From contig NZ_SMRP01000004.1 of assembly GCF_004353915.1 (NCBI RefSeq), positions 294,582 through 358,581 of the forward strand: a stretch of 64,000 bases of DNA, in the 5' to 3' direction. Made by a program: the position numbers and the translations under genes. A model generated the notes under the pieces. It did no database searches. It was not told the origin of the DNA and saw nothing but the letters and a program-made list of their open reading frames with translations. The number at the start of each line of letters is the position of its first letter. The stretch's first letter is position 1. Origin of the DNA: Paraburkholderia silviterrae. GTDB taxonomy: Bacteria > Pseudomonadota > Gammaproteobacteria > Burkholderiales > Burkholderiaceae. This document shows, in pieces, positions 19,427 through 28,936 of this stretch.

Positions 19427-20188
19427 ATGGCCCGAAAGTTGACGAAAAAAACCCTTGCTGGCCAGCCGTTGGTACGGCGCCCGCAGGTGGAGGCGGAACT
19501 GTCCGAGCTGCGCAAGCTTGGACAGACGGAACTGATTGAACGTATTCGCGGTTCTTCGGGTGGCGCTAAGGGGCGGTGCAGTACCGAGGCGATGATGGCC
19601 CTTCTTCGAGACGGGCAGTCCGAGCGGGTGCTCAACGAACTTATCGTTCGCATTCACAGCCGCTTTGCCAGTGTCGCTGAACACAAACTCAAGAGCCGCA
19701 ACGCCTTTTCGGAAGAGGCTTTGGAGAATGTGATGAGCGCGTTTAACGAGGCGCTCGCCGCTGACATCGCGACGCGCTGTGAAAAGCTCGACTTCTTCGA
19801 GGCCTCTTTCTCACTCGCTGTTGCCGGTTTCATCCACAGCGAGGTGCGGCGAGAGATAAGCAGGCGTCTTCGTTACGTCTCGATGACTCCGACGGACGAC
19901 GACGAGGACTCCGGCGCAGATGACGCGGACGCGTTTGTCGATGTCGACAGCCTGTCCCTTCGCTTGTCACACCCCGAACGTGAAGTCTTTACCCAGCAGC
20001 TTCTCGCAGTGTTGAGTCAGCTACCGAGGGAACTGCGCGACGTCGCCGTACCGCTGGCTCTCGGCGTACCAAAGGAATCGACTGACCCGAACGAGACGAC
20101 GATTGCCACGATGTGCCAAATCAAGCGTCGCGCGATTCAGTATCGCCAAGAACGACTCGTGCAGAAGCTCGCTAACTTCAAGGAGTAA
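19427..20188 (+). CDS. Sigma-70-like (ECF-type) transcription factor
   Basis: A 253-aa protein. The ATG at 19427 is chosen because AGGGGAGG lies just before it; the longer reading frame would run back through the promoter motif. Residues around 95-150 (LENVMSAFNEALA...EASFSLAVAGFIHSEVRREISRRLR) have the helical layout of sigma region 2, followed by an acidic linker (DDDEDSGADDADAF). The C-terminal part (LSQLPRELRDVAV...TIATMCQIKRRAIQYRQERLVQKL) fits a region 4 helix-turn-helix. The family is divergent, so 'sigma-like' is an inference from pattern. The partner gene starts 4 bases after its stop. The shared motif before it and before bilA suggests that it directs transcription of both. Confidence 0.6.
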   Translation: MARKLTKKTLAGQPLVRRPQVEAELSELRKLGQTELIERIRGSSGGAKGRCSTEAMMALLRDGQSERVLNELIVRIHSRFASVAEHKLKSRNAFSEEALENVMSAFNEALAADIATRCEKLDFFEASFSLAVAGFIHSEVRREISRRLRYVSMTPTDDDEDSGADDADAFVDVDSLSLRLSHPEREVFTQQLLAVLSQLPRELRDVAVPLALGVPKESTDPNETTIATMCQIKRRAIQYRQERLVQKLANFKE

Positions 20189-20192
20189 CAGA

Positions 20193-20825
20193 ATGTCCCA
20201 CACCAAGCAGAACACGCCGGAAGTCGACGAAGTTCTTATGCAATTCGCGGCTGAGCGAAGCCTCCCCACGCCGGCTCAATTGCAACATTACATCCAGGAA
20301 TTCCCGCAGTTCAAGGCGGAGCTTATTGAATTCGCGGCATCCCTCGTCGAAGACCAGTTCCATGGCGAACCTGTGGAAACCGAGACGAGCGAGGCTGCGG
20401 CTCAACGCGCTGTCAGTCAGTTCCAGAATCTGCGCTACGAGTACGCAAAACGAGGAGTTCCTGTGTCGTCGGCGAAGGCCGATAACCCTATTGCTCGGCT
20501 TTCCAAAGGAGAGTTCGGGGAGCTTGTCGCAAAACTCCAGTTACCTAAGCAAGTTGTGGCAAAGCTTCGAGATAGAAAAATCCGATTTGGAACCATACCG
20601 GAACGCCTGATAGATGCATTAGCTTCCGGTTTAGAGGTGGCTAGGGACGGAGTTATAGCGCACCTAATGGCGAGGCCTCAGATGGCGAGGCTTACAACCT
20701 CATCATTAAGTCCAGGAGAGCCACGTGAGACTCAACAGGAGTCCTTCGAGGAGGCTCTCGCATCAGCTTGTCTCCCTCCTGAGCAGGTATCTGAAGTGAT
20801 GAAGCGCTTTTCAAATGAAATTTGA
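20193..20825 (+). CDS. Sigma-partner protein (possible anti-sigma or regulator)
   Basis: A 210-aa protein with AGGAG 7 bases before the ATG and tightly coupled to the sigma-like gene. The first ~60 residues (EVLMQFAAERSLPTPAQLQHYIQEFPQFKAELIEFAASL) form a small helical module seen, as far as I recall, in proteins encoded next to divergent sigma factors in mobile regions, often followed by an ImmA/IrrE-type protease. No such protease follows here. The rest is helical with no catalytic motif. A role in holding or sensing for the sigma-like protein is inferred only from position. Confidence 0.65.
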   Translation: MSHTKQNTPEVDEVLMQFAAERSLPTPAQLQHYIQEFPQFKAELIEFAASLVEDQFHGEPVETETSEAAAQRAVSQFQNLRYEYAKRGVPVSSAKADNPIARLSKGEFGELVAKLQLPKQVVAKLRDRKIRFGTIPERLIDALASGLEVARDGVIAHLMARPQMARLTTSSLSPGEPRETQQESFEEALASACLPPEQVSEVMKRFSNEI

Positions 20826-20873
20826 ATGATAGAAGGCATTCCTAGGCATTTGGTCACAATCTGATGTGCATCC

Positions 20874-20892
20874 AGCTCCGATTGGAGCTTTT
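20874..20892 (+). terminator. Short hairpin with T-tail after the sigma-partner gene
   Basis: AGCTCC, 4-base loop, GGAGCT followed by TTTT. Modest stem of 6 bp, placed about 50 bases after the stop codon; plausible weak intrinsic terminator separating this pair from the ubiquitin-like operon. Confidence 0.5.
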
Positions 20893-20919
20893 GTCGTCCC
20901 TGAAGATTTACGTCTGATG

Positions 20920-20960
20920 TCGGTCACTGAAGCGTTGGTACTCAACATTTCAGTGACCGA
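20920..20960. repeat. 12-bp perfect inverted repeat
   Basis: TCGGTCACTGAA at 20920-20931 and its exact reverse complement TTCAGTGACCGA at 20949-20960, separated by 17 bases. No T-run follows. It could be an operator or an RNA hairpin upstream of the tandem promoter-like array. Confidence 0.55.
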
Positions 20961-21003
20961 CTTTATACAAGCCGGCTGATGCGGCTGCTTGTCACCTTTC
21001 TCC

Positions 21004-21361
21004 CCTCAAAAAACGTCGCTGCTGCCATTTCGAAGGCACAGACATTCGGCCGTCATCCAGTCGGCGACATTCCGCATAACCCAAAACTCTTGCGCGCGCA
21101 TTGCCGGTTTCTGACGGTCGCTGCCATATCACTATTGACGGGTTCGTCGATGGTACGTTGGTCGATGCCGTTTGCCGACTGGTTGCGTAGCGCGAAGAGA
21201 CTTTTTTGCGAATGCGTTGCCGGTTTATGGCGGTCGCTGCCATATCAATATTGAAGGGTTCATTGATGGCGGAAATGCCAGCTGTCAACCAGTCGTTGAT
21301 GCCTTCGTGATGGAAATTTTTGCGATTGTATTGCCTGTTTTTGACAGACCCTGCCATATGT
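21004..21361 (+). promoter_or_regulatory. Tandem array of three (plus one decayed) promoter-like motifs upstream of bilA
   Basis: TTGCCGGTTT...GCTGCCATAT occurs at 21101-21129 and 21217-21245, and TTGCCTGTTT...CCTGCCATAT at 21331-21359. In each the GCC(G/T)G element starts exactly 17 bases before the (G/C)CTGCCAT element. Unit spacing is 116 and 114 bases, and the flanks (TTTTTGCG before; ATTGAnGGGTTC and GATGG after) are also alike, so this is a tandem duplication. A degenerate GCTGCCAT at 21021 may be a fourth copy. The same motif precedes the sigma-like gene. The last copy lies about 63 bases before the bilA ATG. Confidence 0.65.
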
Positions 21362-21420
21362 AATTAAGGCCACGACCAGCACCCGCCGAGAAGGCCAAAT
21401 TTTAAGGATTGCAAATCACC

Positions 21421-21894
21421 ATGCCTATCTTTTACCAGAAAGAAGATTCGCGCCAGGTTCATACCCTGGATGTTCCCGAGTACGTCACGCTCGTTGAAAT
21501 TGTGCGCTCGGTCTCCGGTGGTGTGGAGGTAGACCTGAAGGTCTTCGAGGAGGACGGCGACGTCGTGCTCACCGAGGAGATGCTGGTCGAGATTCTCCGT
21601 TCCAAGCCGCACCCGAAGTTGCACTTCCACAGCCATCACGAGCTCAAGGTGACGGTCCACTTCAACGGTCGCGAAATTACCCGCACGGCACCGCCCGCCA
21701 TGACGATTCACCGCTTGAAGCAATGGGCGGATGACAGGTTCGGCATCGACGCCGCGCACGCACCGGAGCACGTGCTGCAGCTCAGCGGTACGACCGAGCG
21801 CCCGGCAGGCTCGACGCACCTGGGCACGCTCACGCCCAAGCACCAGCACCACGTGTCGTTCGACCTCGTGCCGAACGAACGCTTCCAGGGCTAA
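21421..21894 (+). CDS. bilA: Ubiquitin-like protein with two beta-grasp domains (BilA-like)
   Basis: A 157-aa protein, first gene of a Ubl-E2-JAB-E1 operon. Residues about 5-70 and 73-157 each look like one beta-grasp unit; the second begins LKVTVHFNGREI, then a helix (IHRLKQWADDRF), as in ubiquitin folds. Two fused Ubl domains are the ISG15-like layout of BilA. It ends ...ERFQG, so the C-terminal Gly needed for conjugation is already exposed with no tail to remove. No Cys is present. AAGGA lies upstream of the ATG; an in-frame TTG four codons earlier is an alternative start. In Bil systems the protein is joined to phage structural proteins and blocks infectivity. Here the assignment depends mainly on the operon partners. 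Confidence 0.85.
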   Translation: MPIFYQKEDSRQVHTLDVPEYVTLVEIVRSVSGGVEVDLKVFEEDGDVVLTEEMLVEILRSKPHPKLHFHSHHELKVTVHFNGREITRTAPPAMTIHRLKQWADDRFGIDAAHAPEHVLQLSGTTERPAGSTHLGTLTPKHQHHVSFDLVPNERFQG

Positions 21895-22849
<955 letters not shown>

Positions 22850-22858
22850 GGTGAACGT

Positions 22859-24223
22859 ATGTCGTCCCAATATGATGCTGACTCGCTGCATCGAACCGTC
22901 AAACGGCTAATCGACAGCGGTCAGGCGAAGTCCTTCGAGGAAGCGCACGAGATTGCACAGAAGTATCAACTGCAACTCGAGCTGACGGCGCCGGCAGATT
23001 TTCACGAGCAGGTGGCCGCTCTCGCCGTCGTGATGCTCGGCCGCCGTGCTTTCCTCGGCGGCGTGTCGGTGTCGGGGTGTGGCGAAGCGACTCTGCATCC
23101 GTCGCTGGGCAGCGGTCAATCGCTTGCGGACGCATTGCACGAAGCGGGCGCGACCCTCGCCGACGCAGTGGCCGGCCGTCCGACGATTGCAATCGGCGGA
23201 GTGCGCGAGCGCAGTGCGCCTTTCCACGTGCGTTTGCTCATGTCAGGGTGGCGGGCCGGAACTGCGCCGGCTGACGAGCCGAACAGCATGGACGACGAGG
23301 CGGGTGGCTACGTCATGCCGCTGACTGCTGTCGCGGCGGCTGCCATCGCCGTTAGCCAAGCCTTTCAGCATGTGAGCGATGCGGCGCCGACCGGCTACGA
23401 GCCCGTCGGCATCTCCTTGTGGGCCCCGGCGGAGGTCGCGTGGGAGTTGCGCGACTTCGATGGGCCGGTGCTGCAGGTGTTGCCGTCGTCCGCCTGGTTG
23501 CTCGGCTTGGGCCATCTGGGGCAAGCATTCGCATGGTGCTTGAGCTTGCTGCCATACCCGAAGGATGCGCCCGAGCCACCCCACGTTCTTCTGCAGGATG
23601 TCGACCGCGTCGGTGTGTCGACGGAGAGCACTTCCGTGCTTACGGCAAAGCTCGATAAGGGGCGAAGAAAAACGCGCGTGGTCGCAGAGTGGCTCGAAAA
23701 ACGCGGGTTCTCGACGGCCATCGTCGAGCGCTATTTCGATGGCGAGACGCGCAAAGGACAAGGTGAGCCGTCGCTGCTGTTCTGTGGCGTCGACAATCCA
23801 GAGGCGCGTCGAGCGCTGGACAACGCGGAAGTCAGCTTCATCGTCGAGGCGGGCCTAGGAAGCCGCCACGACGACTTCCAGAGCGTGCGCGTGCACACCT
23901 TCCCCGCGTCGCGCACAACGGCTCAGACGTGGCCGCGAAGGCCGCCGAATGAGCCCGTCATCGAAGGTCTGTATGCCGACCTCCTCGAAAAGGGCGAGCT
24001 TGGCCGTTGCGGCGTCGTGGAACTTGCGGGCAAGGCCGTCGGGGCCGCGTTCGTCGGCGCATTCGCCGCCGCTCTCTGCGTTTCTGAGGCGCTTCGCGTC
24101 CTGCACGGGAGCGCGTCGAGCGAGGTGCTTGATGCCGACATGTTCGCTCTTAAATTCCGCAGCGTGGTCATCAACGAACACGACTTCGCTGCACTAAATC
24201 CCGGGTTCATCGCAGTTCGATAA
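22859..24223 (+). CDS. bilD: E1-like activating enzyme (BilD-like, ThiF family)
   Basis: A 454-aa protein; GAGGTG lies just before the ATG and the gene starts 9 bases after the JAB stop. The nucleotide-binding glycine motif GLGHLG is at 216-221, followed by an acidic strand end (QDVDRVG), as in ThiF/E1 adenylating domains. C384 in LGRCGVVEL is a good candidate for the catalytic Cys. The N-terminal ~200 residues form a separate region. It should adenylate the C-terminal Gly of the BilA-like protein and hand it to the E2. Gene order Ubl-E2-JAB-E1 is as in described bilABCD loci. Confidence 0.88.
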   Translation: MSSQYDADSLHRTVKRLIDSGQAKSFEEAHEIAQKYQLQLELTAPADFHEQVAALAVVMLGRRAFLGGVSVSGCGEATLHPSLGSGQSLADALHEAGATLADAVAGRPTIAIGGVRERSAPFHVRLLMSGWRAGTAPADEPNSMDDEAGGYVMPLTAVAAAAIAVSQAFQHVSDAAPTGYEPVGISLWAPAEVAWELRDFDGPVLQVLPSSAWLLGLGHLGQAFAWCLSLLPYPKDAPEPPHVLLQDVDRVGVSTESTSVLTAKLDKGRRKTRVVAEWLEKRGFSTAIVERYFDGETRKGQGEPSLLFCGVDNPEARRALDNAEVSFIVEAGLGSRHDDFQSVRVHTFPASRTTAQTWPRRPPNEPVIEGLYADLLEKGELGRCGVVELAGKAVGAAFVGAFAAALCVSEALRVLHGSASSEVLDADMFALKFRSVVINEHDFAALNPGFIAVR

Positions 24224-24269
24224 CCCGGTCCTCGTCTCTCAGCTGAAAGACATACGAAGGAAGTGAACG

Positions 24270-25004
24270 ATGAGCAACTTCGACAAGACGACTGTGAGCG
24301 TCAACGGTAAAGGGAACCACGTCGGTGACAAGGTGAACGTCACCAATAAGGTGACGAACAACAATAGCCACAACCACGTCACGAACATGTATCGCGAGCC
24401 CCCGCGCAGCGGCGGGGGAACGGACGGCGAGTTGCCGGCCGCCGTGCTCTTCGGTGCGCTCGCGGTCTGGCAATTCTTTCGCCACTACGAGCAGCTGATG
24501 TCGGCGATGCAGCACGCAATCGCTTTGGCCGTGGTACCGAGCCTCATCGCGGCGGTAATCGCGTACATCCGGGACAAGGACGCTCAGCCGGCGACAATAT
24601 CGACGTTGCCCGCAATCGTTTTCGCGCTCGCGGGTTATCTGACGCTCCAGGTGATTGGCGACAACATCCCGAAGCCGGTTGAGGGCCTCGCCGCGAACGG
24701 GCCGGTCATCCAGTTCTGGCGGAGCCTGACCGAGTACGGCCGCCAGGTCGTCCTGCAGAACACCGCCGCAATCGTGTTCGTGTTGATGGCGACGGTCTCC
24801 AACGCACTCGCCGGGCTGCGGACCTTCGCGACGACGAACTACGGCTGGTTCGCTTGGCTCTGGAATTTGACGTGGCGCAACTCTCCCCGCCGGCACGTCT
24901 TCACTCAGGTGGTGTACCTGGGTGCTGCAGCGCTCTTTGCTTCCGGGAAGGCCGTTGCTGCATGGGCCTGGTTCCAGGACGCAATTCGGTCCGCTCTGAG
25001 CTGA
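24270..25004 (+). CDS. Predicted multi-pass membrane protein next to bil operon
   Basis: A 244-aa protein, 46 bases after bilD with GAAGGAAG upstream, so probably in the same transcript. The first ~45 residues are polar and Asn-rich (VNGKGNHVGDKVNVTNKVTNNN). Then come about four hydrophobic segments, near residues 53-70, 75-92, 110-130 and 170-190, and a hydrophobic stretch near the end. I recognise no family. A fifth gene is not part of the bilABCD layout I know. It could tie conjugation to the membrane, act as an effector, or belong to a separate function. Confidence 0.75.
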   Translation: MSNFDKTTVSVNGKGNHVGDKVNVTNKVTNNNSHNHVTNMYREPPRSGGGTDGELPAAVLFGALAVWQFFRHYEQLMSAMQHAIALAVVPSLIAAVIAYIRDKDAQPATISTLPAIVFALAGYLTLQVIGDNIPKPVEGLAANGPVIQFWRSLTEYGRQVVLQNTAAIVFVLMATVSNALAGLRTFATTNYGWFAWLWNLTWRNSPRRHVFTQVVYLGAAALFASGKAVAAWAWFQDAIRSALS

Positions 25005-25116
25005 CGCTCGGCGCTCGGGCCAGTACTGCTGGTCGGCACGAAGCCGGCCCGCCCGAAAGGTTGACGGATTGTCCGCGATATAGTCTCATACGCACATTTT
25101 TCGCGGAACACTGCAC

Positions 25117-26277
25117 GTGAAGCCTTCAAAGTTGCACCTTTTTGGCACTTTTGTGCAGCTATGCGAGTTCGCCCTCGATAAGGCTGCGGACCCCGAGCTC
25201 GTGCTGCAAGCAGCTGATGAGTTAGAGAAAGCTGGCGACGCAGACGGTGGACAGGCAATTCGCGACTTGGTGAGCGAAACGCTGAGCGCAAAAAAGGCGA
25301 AGCCTGTATCCAACCGCGTCGTGCACCTGTTGGGCGAAGAACTGACCCGGAGCTCTCGCATTCCTGTCGACAGGGAGACGTCGGCGCCCCTGGCGAGCAT
25401 CATCGGCGGGAAGTCGTTGCCCACCGAAGGCCCCATCCTCCCGCCGAGGCTTGCTGGCGGCATCGAGTCATGGATAGTTGAGTGGCGACGGGCTGCAGAG
25501 CTGATGGAGGTTGGTATCGAGCCCGCGCGCAGCTGCGTCCTGTTCGGCGAGCCCGGTACGGGAAAGACTCAGCTCGCGCTTTGGCTCGCAGGGCAGCTTG
25601 GGCTACCCGTCATTCTCGCGCGTCTGGATGGGCTGATGTCTTCGTTCCTCGGGACGACGTCGAGGAACATCGGCAACCTCTTTGATTTTGCGAATCGACA
25701 TCGGGCGCTGCTCGTTCTGGACGAGTTCGATGCGATTGCAAAACTGCGCGACGACCCGAACGAGGTCGGCGAGATTAAGCGAGTCGTGAACACGCTGCTG
25801 CAGAAGCTTGACGAGCGTGCCGAGCGCGGACTAACGATAGGAATTACCAACCACCCCCAACTCCTTGACCCAGCGGTCTGGCGGCGATTTGAGCTGCAGG
25901 TCGAGCTGCCGAAGCCCGAACTTGACGCGAGAATCGAGATAATCGGGCGCTATGCTGAACCGCTCGAATTCAGTCGCAGCCAGGCAAAATTATTGGCCGC
26001 GATACTTGAAGGAGTATCGGGCGCCGAGATTCAGGACGTGGTCAAGTCACTGAAAAAGAGTTGGATTTTAGATGGTGCGAAGCTATCCTTTGCTGAAAGA
26101 TTGCAGACTGTCATGGGCATTCACGCCGCTCGAGTGCCCGGCGATGCAATTGGCATACTGAATTTGCCATTGCGAGAGCTTGCCCGTGCGTTTATTGAGC
26201 ACTATGCGTTCAACACCGTAGAGCTCGGGGAAGTTTTTGGAGTCAACAGGACGACGATAAGCCGCTGGGTCGCTTGA
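25117..26277 (+). CDS. ietA: AAA+ ATPase of an IetAS-type pair, with C-terminal HTH
   Basis: A 386-aa protein with a GTG start. The AAA core has Walker A GEPGTGKT, Walker B LLVLDEFD, sensor TNHP and an Arg finger region WRRFE, close to FtsH/spastin-type ATPases. The final ~25 residues (VELGEVFGVNRTTISRWVA) look like a helix-turn-helix. The subtilase gene follows 19 bases later. The AAA ATPase plus subtilisin-like protease pair is known as IetAS, first described as a plasmid stability/incompatibility module on Ti-type plasmids and later reported among anti-phage systems. The ATPase probably restrains or directs the protease. Confidence 0.85.
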   Translation: MKPSKLHLFGTFVQLCEFALDKAADPELVLQAADELEKAGDADGGQAIRDLVSETLSAKKAKPVSNRVVHLLGEELTRSSRIPVDRETSAPLASIIGGKSLPTEGPILPPRLAGGIESWIVEWRRAAELMEVGIEPARSCVLFGEPGTGKTQLALWLAGQLGLPVILARLDGLMSSFLGTTSRNIGNLFDFANRHRALLVLDEFDAIAKLRDDPNEVGEIKRVVNTLLQKLDERAERGLTIGITNHPQLLDPAVWRRFELQVELPKPELDARIEIIGRYAEPLEFSRSQAKLLAAILEGVSGAEIQDVVKSLKKSWILDGAKLSFAERLQTVMGIHAARVPGDAIGILNLPLRELARAFIEHYAFNTVELGEVFGVNRTTISRWVA

Positions 26278-26296
26278 CCCGGTTCCGGGGAAAGTG

Positions 26297-28912
26297 ATGG
26301 CTGGCGATTATCCACTCTTATACGTACAAAACCCGAAAGTCCTGCGTCAACCTCGCAAAGTAAATCCGGGTAGCAAGAAGACGGATTTCTTCGCTGACCG
26401 CGACGCGGCGTTCGCCGAGCTTCGGGCTGCTGTGACCTCTAGCCTGAAGGAAATTCAAGGGCAGTTGCGGCAGAATGCCGCCCGATTTTGCTCGTCGGGG
26501 TTCGTCAAGGTCAGACTTCAAGAGAAGGCTTGGGCGAAAACGCACCGGCCTGTGAAAAAGCTGTTCACGCCGCATAGCGCACCGGTTGTCGGAGGAGATG
26601 ACATCGGTGAGCTCATCGTCCGCACAAGCGCCTTCGGGCTTGGTCAGGTTCTTGAAAGCGTTGGACGGGCCGATGACGCGACCACTCGCAAACGTGATAA
26701 GCATGGGCAATGGGTCGTAAATCCGAATCGCGAGCGTTCCGAAGTCGGCGCCCTCGAGAGTCTTCGCCTTTGGTCTGCCGCTGACCGGCGCCTGCCGGAA
26801 TCCGAATACGCTGTTGCGACGTTCGCCGAAACAGGCTTGGCGCCGATGTACGCCGTTCGCCTGTTCGAACCTATCGCGGCATCTCTCGAAAAGCTGAAAG
26901 CCCCGAGAGGTGGCACGCGGTTCGAAGATGACCCGGCCGATTCTTTCGTTCGCTCGTTGAAGGAGCTGTCGAATACGCTCGGGGTATATGTCGTCCTCGA
27001 AGAGACTCTCCCGACGATTCACCTGGCGTACATTGGACTAACTGATTCACCGGGTTTTGCGGTCATCCGCGGCGTCTCCGAACTTTCGAAGTTCGGCGAG
27101 CAGTTGATGGCGGATGGCGACTACTCGGATGATTCCCACCACCGACTGCTGTCGCTGCTTGGTGAGCACCCGAATGTTCGCACGGTCGCCGTGCCGCGCA
27201 TCCTCTCATCTGACCGGACGCCCACCCTCAACGCATCGGCCGTTGCCCAACGGGTTCAGCGTAAGGCGACCGTCATCTCGGTCACCCCAGCACCCATTCC
27301 TGAGCCTGAGGAGCACGTCGCGTATCCGATGGTCGCGGTTGTTGACGGCGGCATTTCGGACAAGTTCAGTGCTTGGGTCAAGGCAAAGTACGGGAAGATA
27401 CCGGCCAACCACCGAGACCTTGACCATGCCACGAATATTGCGGGACTGCTCGTTGGGGCGAGACATTTCAATCCTGAATACGGGGTTCGCTTCGAAGAGA
27501 ACGGTTGCTGGTTAATTGACGTCGCGCTTCATACGAAGGATGCGTACTTCGGGAAGCACTACGGCAACGGGTCCGCGAAGTTCATGGATGAGCTTGAACG
27601 CATCGTCGCGGAGTGCCGCAGGAAGTATGGAGTGCGTGTATTCAACTTCAGCCTCAACAACAAAGAGGACGTGATACACAGCGGGTTCAGTGAGGAAGCG
27701 ACGCGGCTCGACAAGATTGCCCACGAGCATGATGTGTTCTTTGTCATCTCCGCCGGGAATATTCGAGACGAGGACAGGCGGCCAGAATGGGACAAGGTCA
27801 TATCAGTCGCAGCCGCTCAATTGATTGAAAGCAAGTCGGACACACTGTGGGGACCGGCGGACTCGCTGTTGAATATTTCCGTCGGCGCAATGAACGGCGC
27901 TGGCGTCAAGGACTGCCTCCCAGATGTACCAGCGCGCTACAGCAGACGCGGTCCGGGTGTGCGAGGTTCGGTGAAGCCGGACGTTTGCCATATTGGTGGC
28001 GCCGACGGCAAGAACGACCTCTCGGGCCTCTCTAGCGTCACGGAAGATGGGATGCTGGCAGCGGTGAAGGGAACAAGCATGGCAGTCCCCTTGGTTGCGA
28101 AAACCCTCGCTGCGCTCGATATGGAGCTTGCGGGCGTCGCACCGCGCGAAGTTGTGCAAGCGCTCTTTTTGCACAATACCTACTTCGAAAAGCCGTTCCA
28201 AAGTCAGCAAGCTCGACGGATTGGCCGAAGCTTGATTGGTTTCGGCTATCCCCGGGCAAGCCATCAATCGCTCATGCTCGACAGGCATACGTTTGGCGTA
28301 GTCGTTCACGACAATCTGCAGGTCGATGAGAACACAATTATTGATTTCAGATGGCCCAAAGAGCTTGTCGATGCAACAGGTCGTTGTCGCGGTATTGCAC
28401 GCCTCACGCTCGTCTACTCGCCCCCCCTTGACTTCAAATATGGAGCAGAAGTCGCACGTATCAATCTCGAGCCAGCGCTCCGTCAGCGGAACCCGAATGC
28501 CAAGGTCGCGCGCGAGGATGAGGAAGATGACGACTTTGATGACGAAGAGGACGTAGGAAAAGTTGGGTGGATTGGACGCGCGAAGCCGGTTCACGCGCAC
28601 GGATTAAAACGAACATCCAGAGAGGCTGCGCTGCTGGTGGACGGGTTGAAGTGGAGTCCAGTGAAGGTTCTTGAGGGTAGTTTCAAAGGCATTGGTCGCT
28701 CGCCGGAATGGCGGCTGAGTGTCAACTATGTCTTGAGGGACCAGGCAGAGTTTCCTAAAGAAGGCATCCCCTTCGCGGTCGTGTTGACAATTACCGACCC
28801 GGCTGGCGCAGCCAACGTTTATGGGGACCTCGCGCAAGAACTGGTGGCCACCTCTGCAGTTCGAATGAACGATATTCGCGCCGCGATGCGTATTCGCCCG
28901 CAGGCTAAGTAA
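26297..28912 (+). CDS. ietS: Subtilisin-like (S8) serine protease, IetS-like
   Basis: An 871-aa cytoplasmic-type protein (no signal peptide) with GGGGAAAG before the ATG. The catalytic triad is complete: D350 in VVDGGI, H377 in DHATNIAG and S594 in GTSMAVPLVA. About 340 residues precede the protease domain, and a long C-terminal region with an acidic stretch (EDEEDDDFDDEEDVG) follows. It forms a pair with the AAA ATPase upstream. In IetAS modules the protease is the toxic component. The target cannot be read from sequence. The H motif (HATN) departs from the usual HGTH but keeps the essential His. Confidence 0.88.
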   Translation: MAGDYPLLYVQNPKVLRQPRKVNPGSKKTDFFADRDAAFAELRAAVTSSLKEIQGQLRQNAARFCSSGFVKVRLQEKAWAKTHRPVKKLFTPHSAPVVGGDDIGELIVRTSAFGLGQVLESVGRADDATTRKRDKHGQWVVNPNRERSEVGALESLRLWSAADRRLPESEYAVATFAETGLAPMYAVRLFEPIAASLEKLKAPRGGTRFEDDPADSFVRSLKELSNTLGVYVVLEETLPTIHLAYIGLTDSPGFAVIRGVSELSKFGEQLMADGDYSDDSHHRLLSLLGEHPNVRTVAVPRILSSDRTPTLNASAVAQRVQRKATVISVTPAPIPEPEEHVAYPMVAVVDGGISDKFSAWVKAKYGKIPANHRDLDHATNIAGLLVGARHFNPEYGVRFEENGCWLIDVALHTKDAYFGKHYGNGSAKFMDELERIVAECRRKYGVRVFNFSLNNKEDVIHSGFSEEATRLDKIAHEHDVFFVISAGNIRDEDRRPEWDKVISVAAAQLIESKSDTLWGPADSLLNISVGAMNGAGVKDCLPDVPARYSRRGPGVRGSVKPDVCHIGGADGKNDLSGLSSVTEDGMLAAVKGTSMAVPLVAKTLAALDMELAGVAPREVVQALFLHNTYFEKPFQSQQARRIGRSLIGFGYPRASHQSLMLDRHTFGVVVHDNLQVDENTIIDFRWPKELVDATGRCRGIARLTLVYSPPLDFKYGAEVARINLEPALRQRNPNAKVAREDEEDDDFDDEEDVGKVGWIGRAKPVHAHGLKRTSREAALLVDGLKWSPVKVLEGSFKGIGRSPEWRLSVNYVLRDQAEFPKEGIPFAVVLTITDPAGAANVYGDLAQELVATSAVRMNDIRAAMRIRPQAK

Positions 28913-28936
28913 AAAGAATTTCCGGAAACAAAGAAA

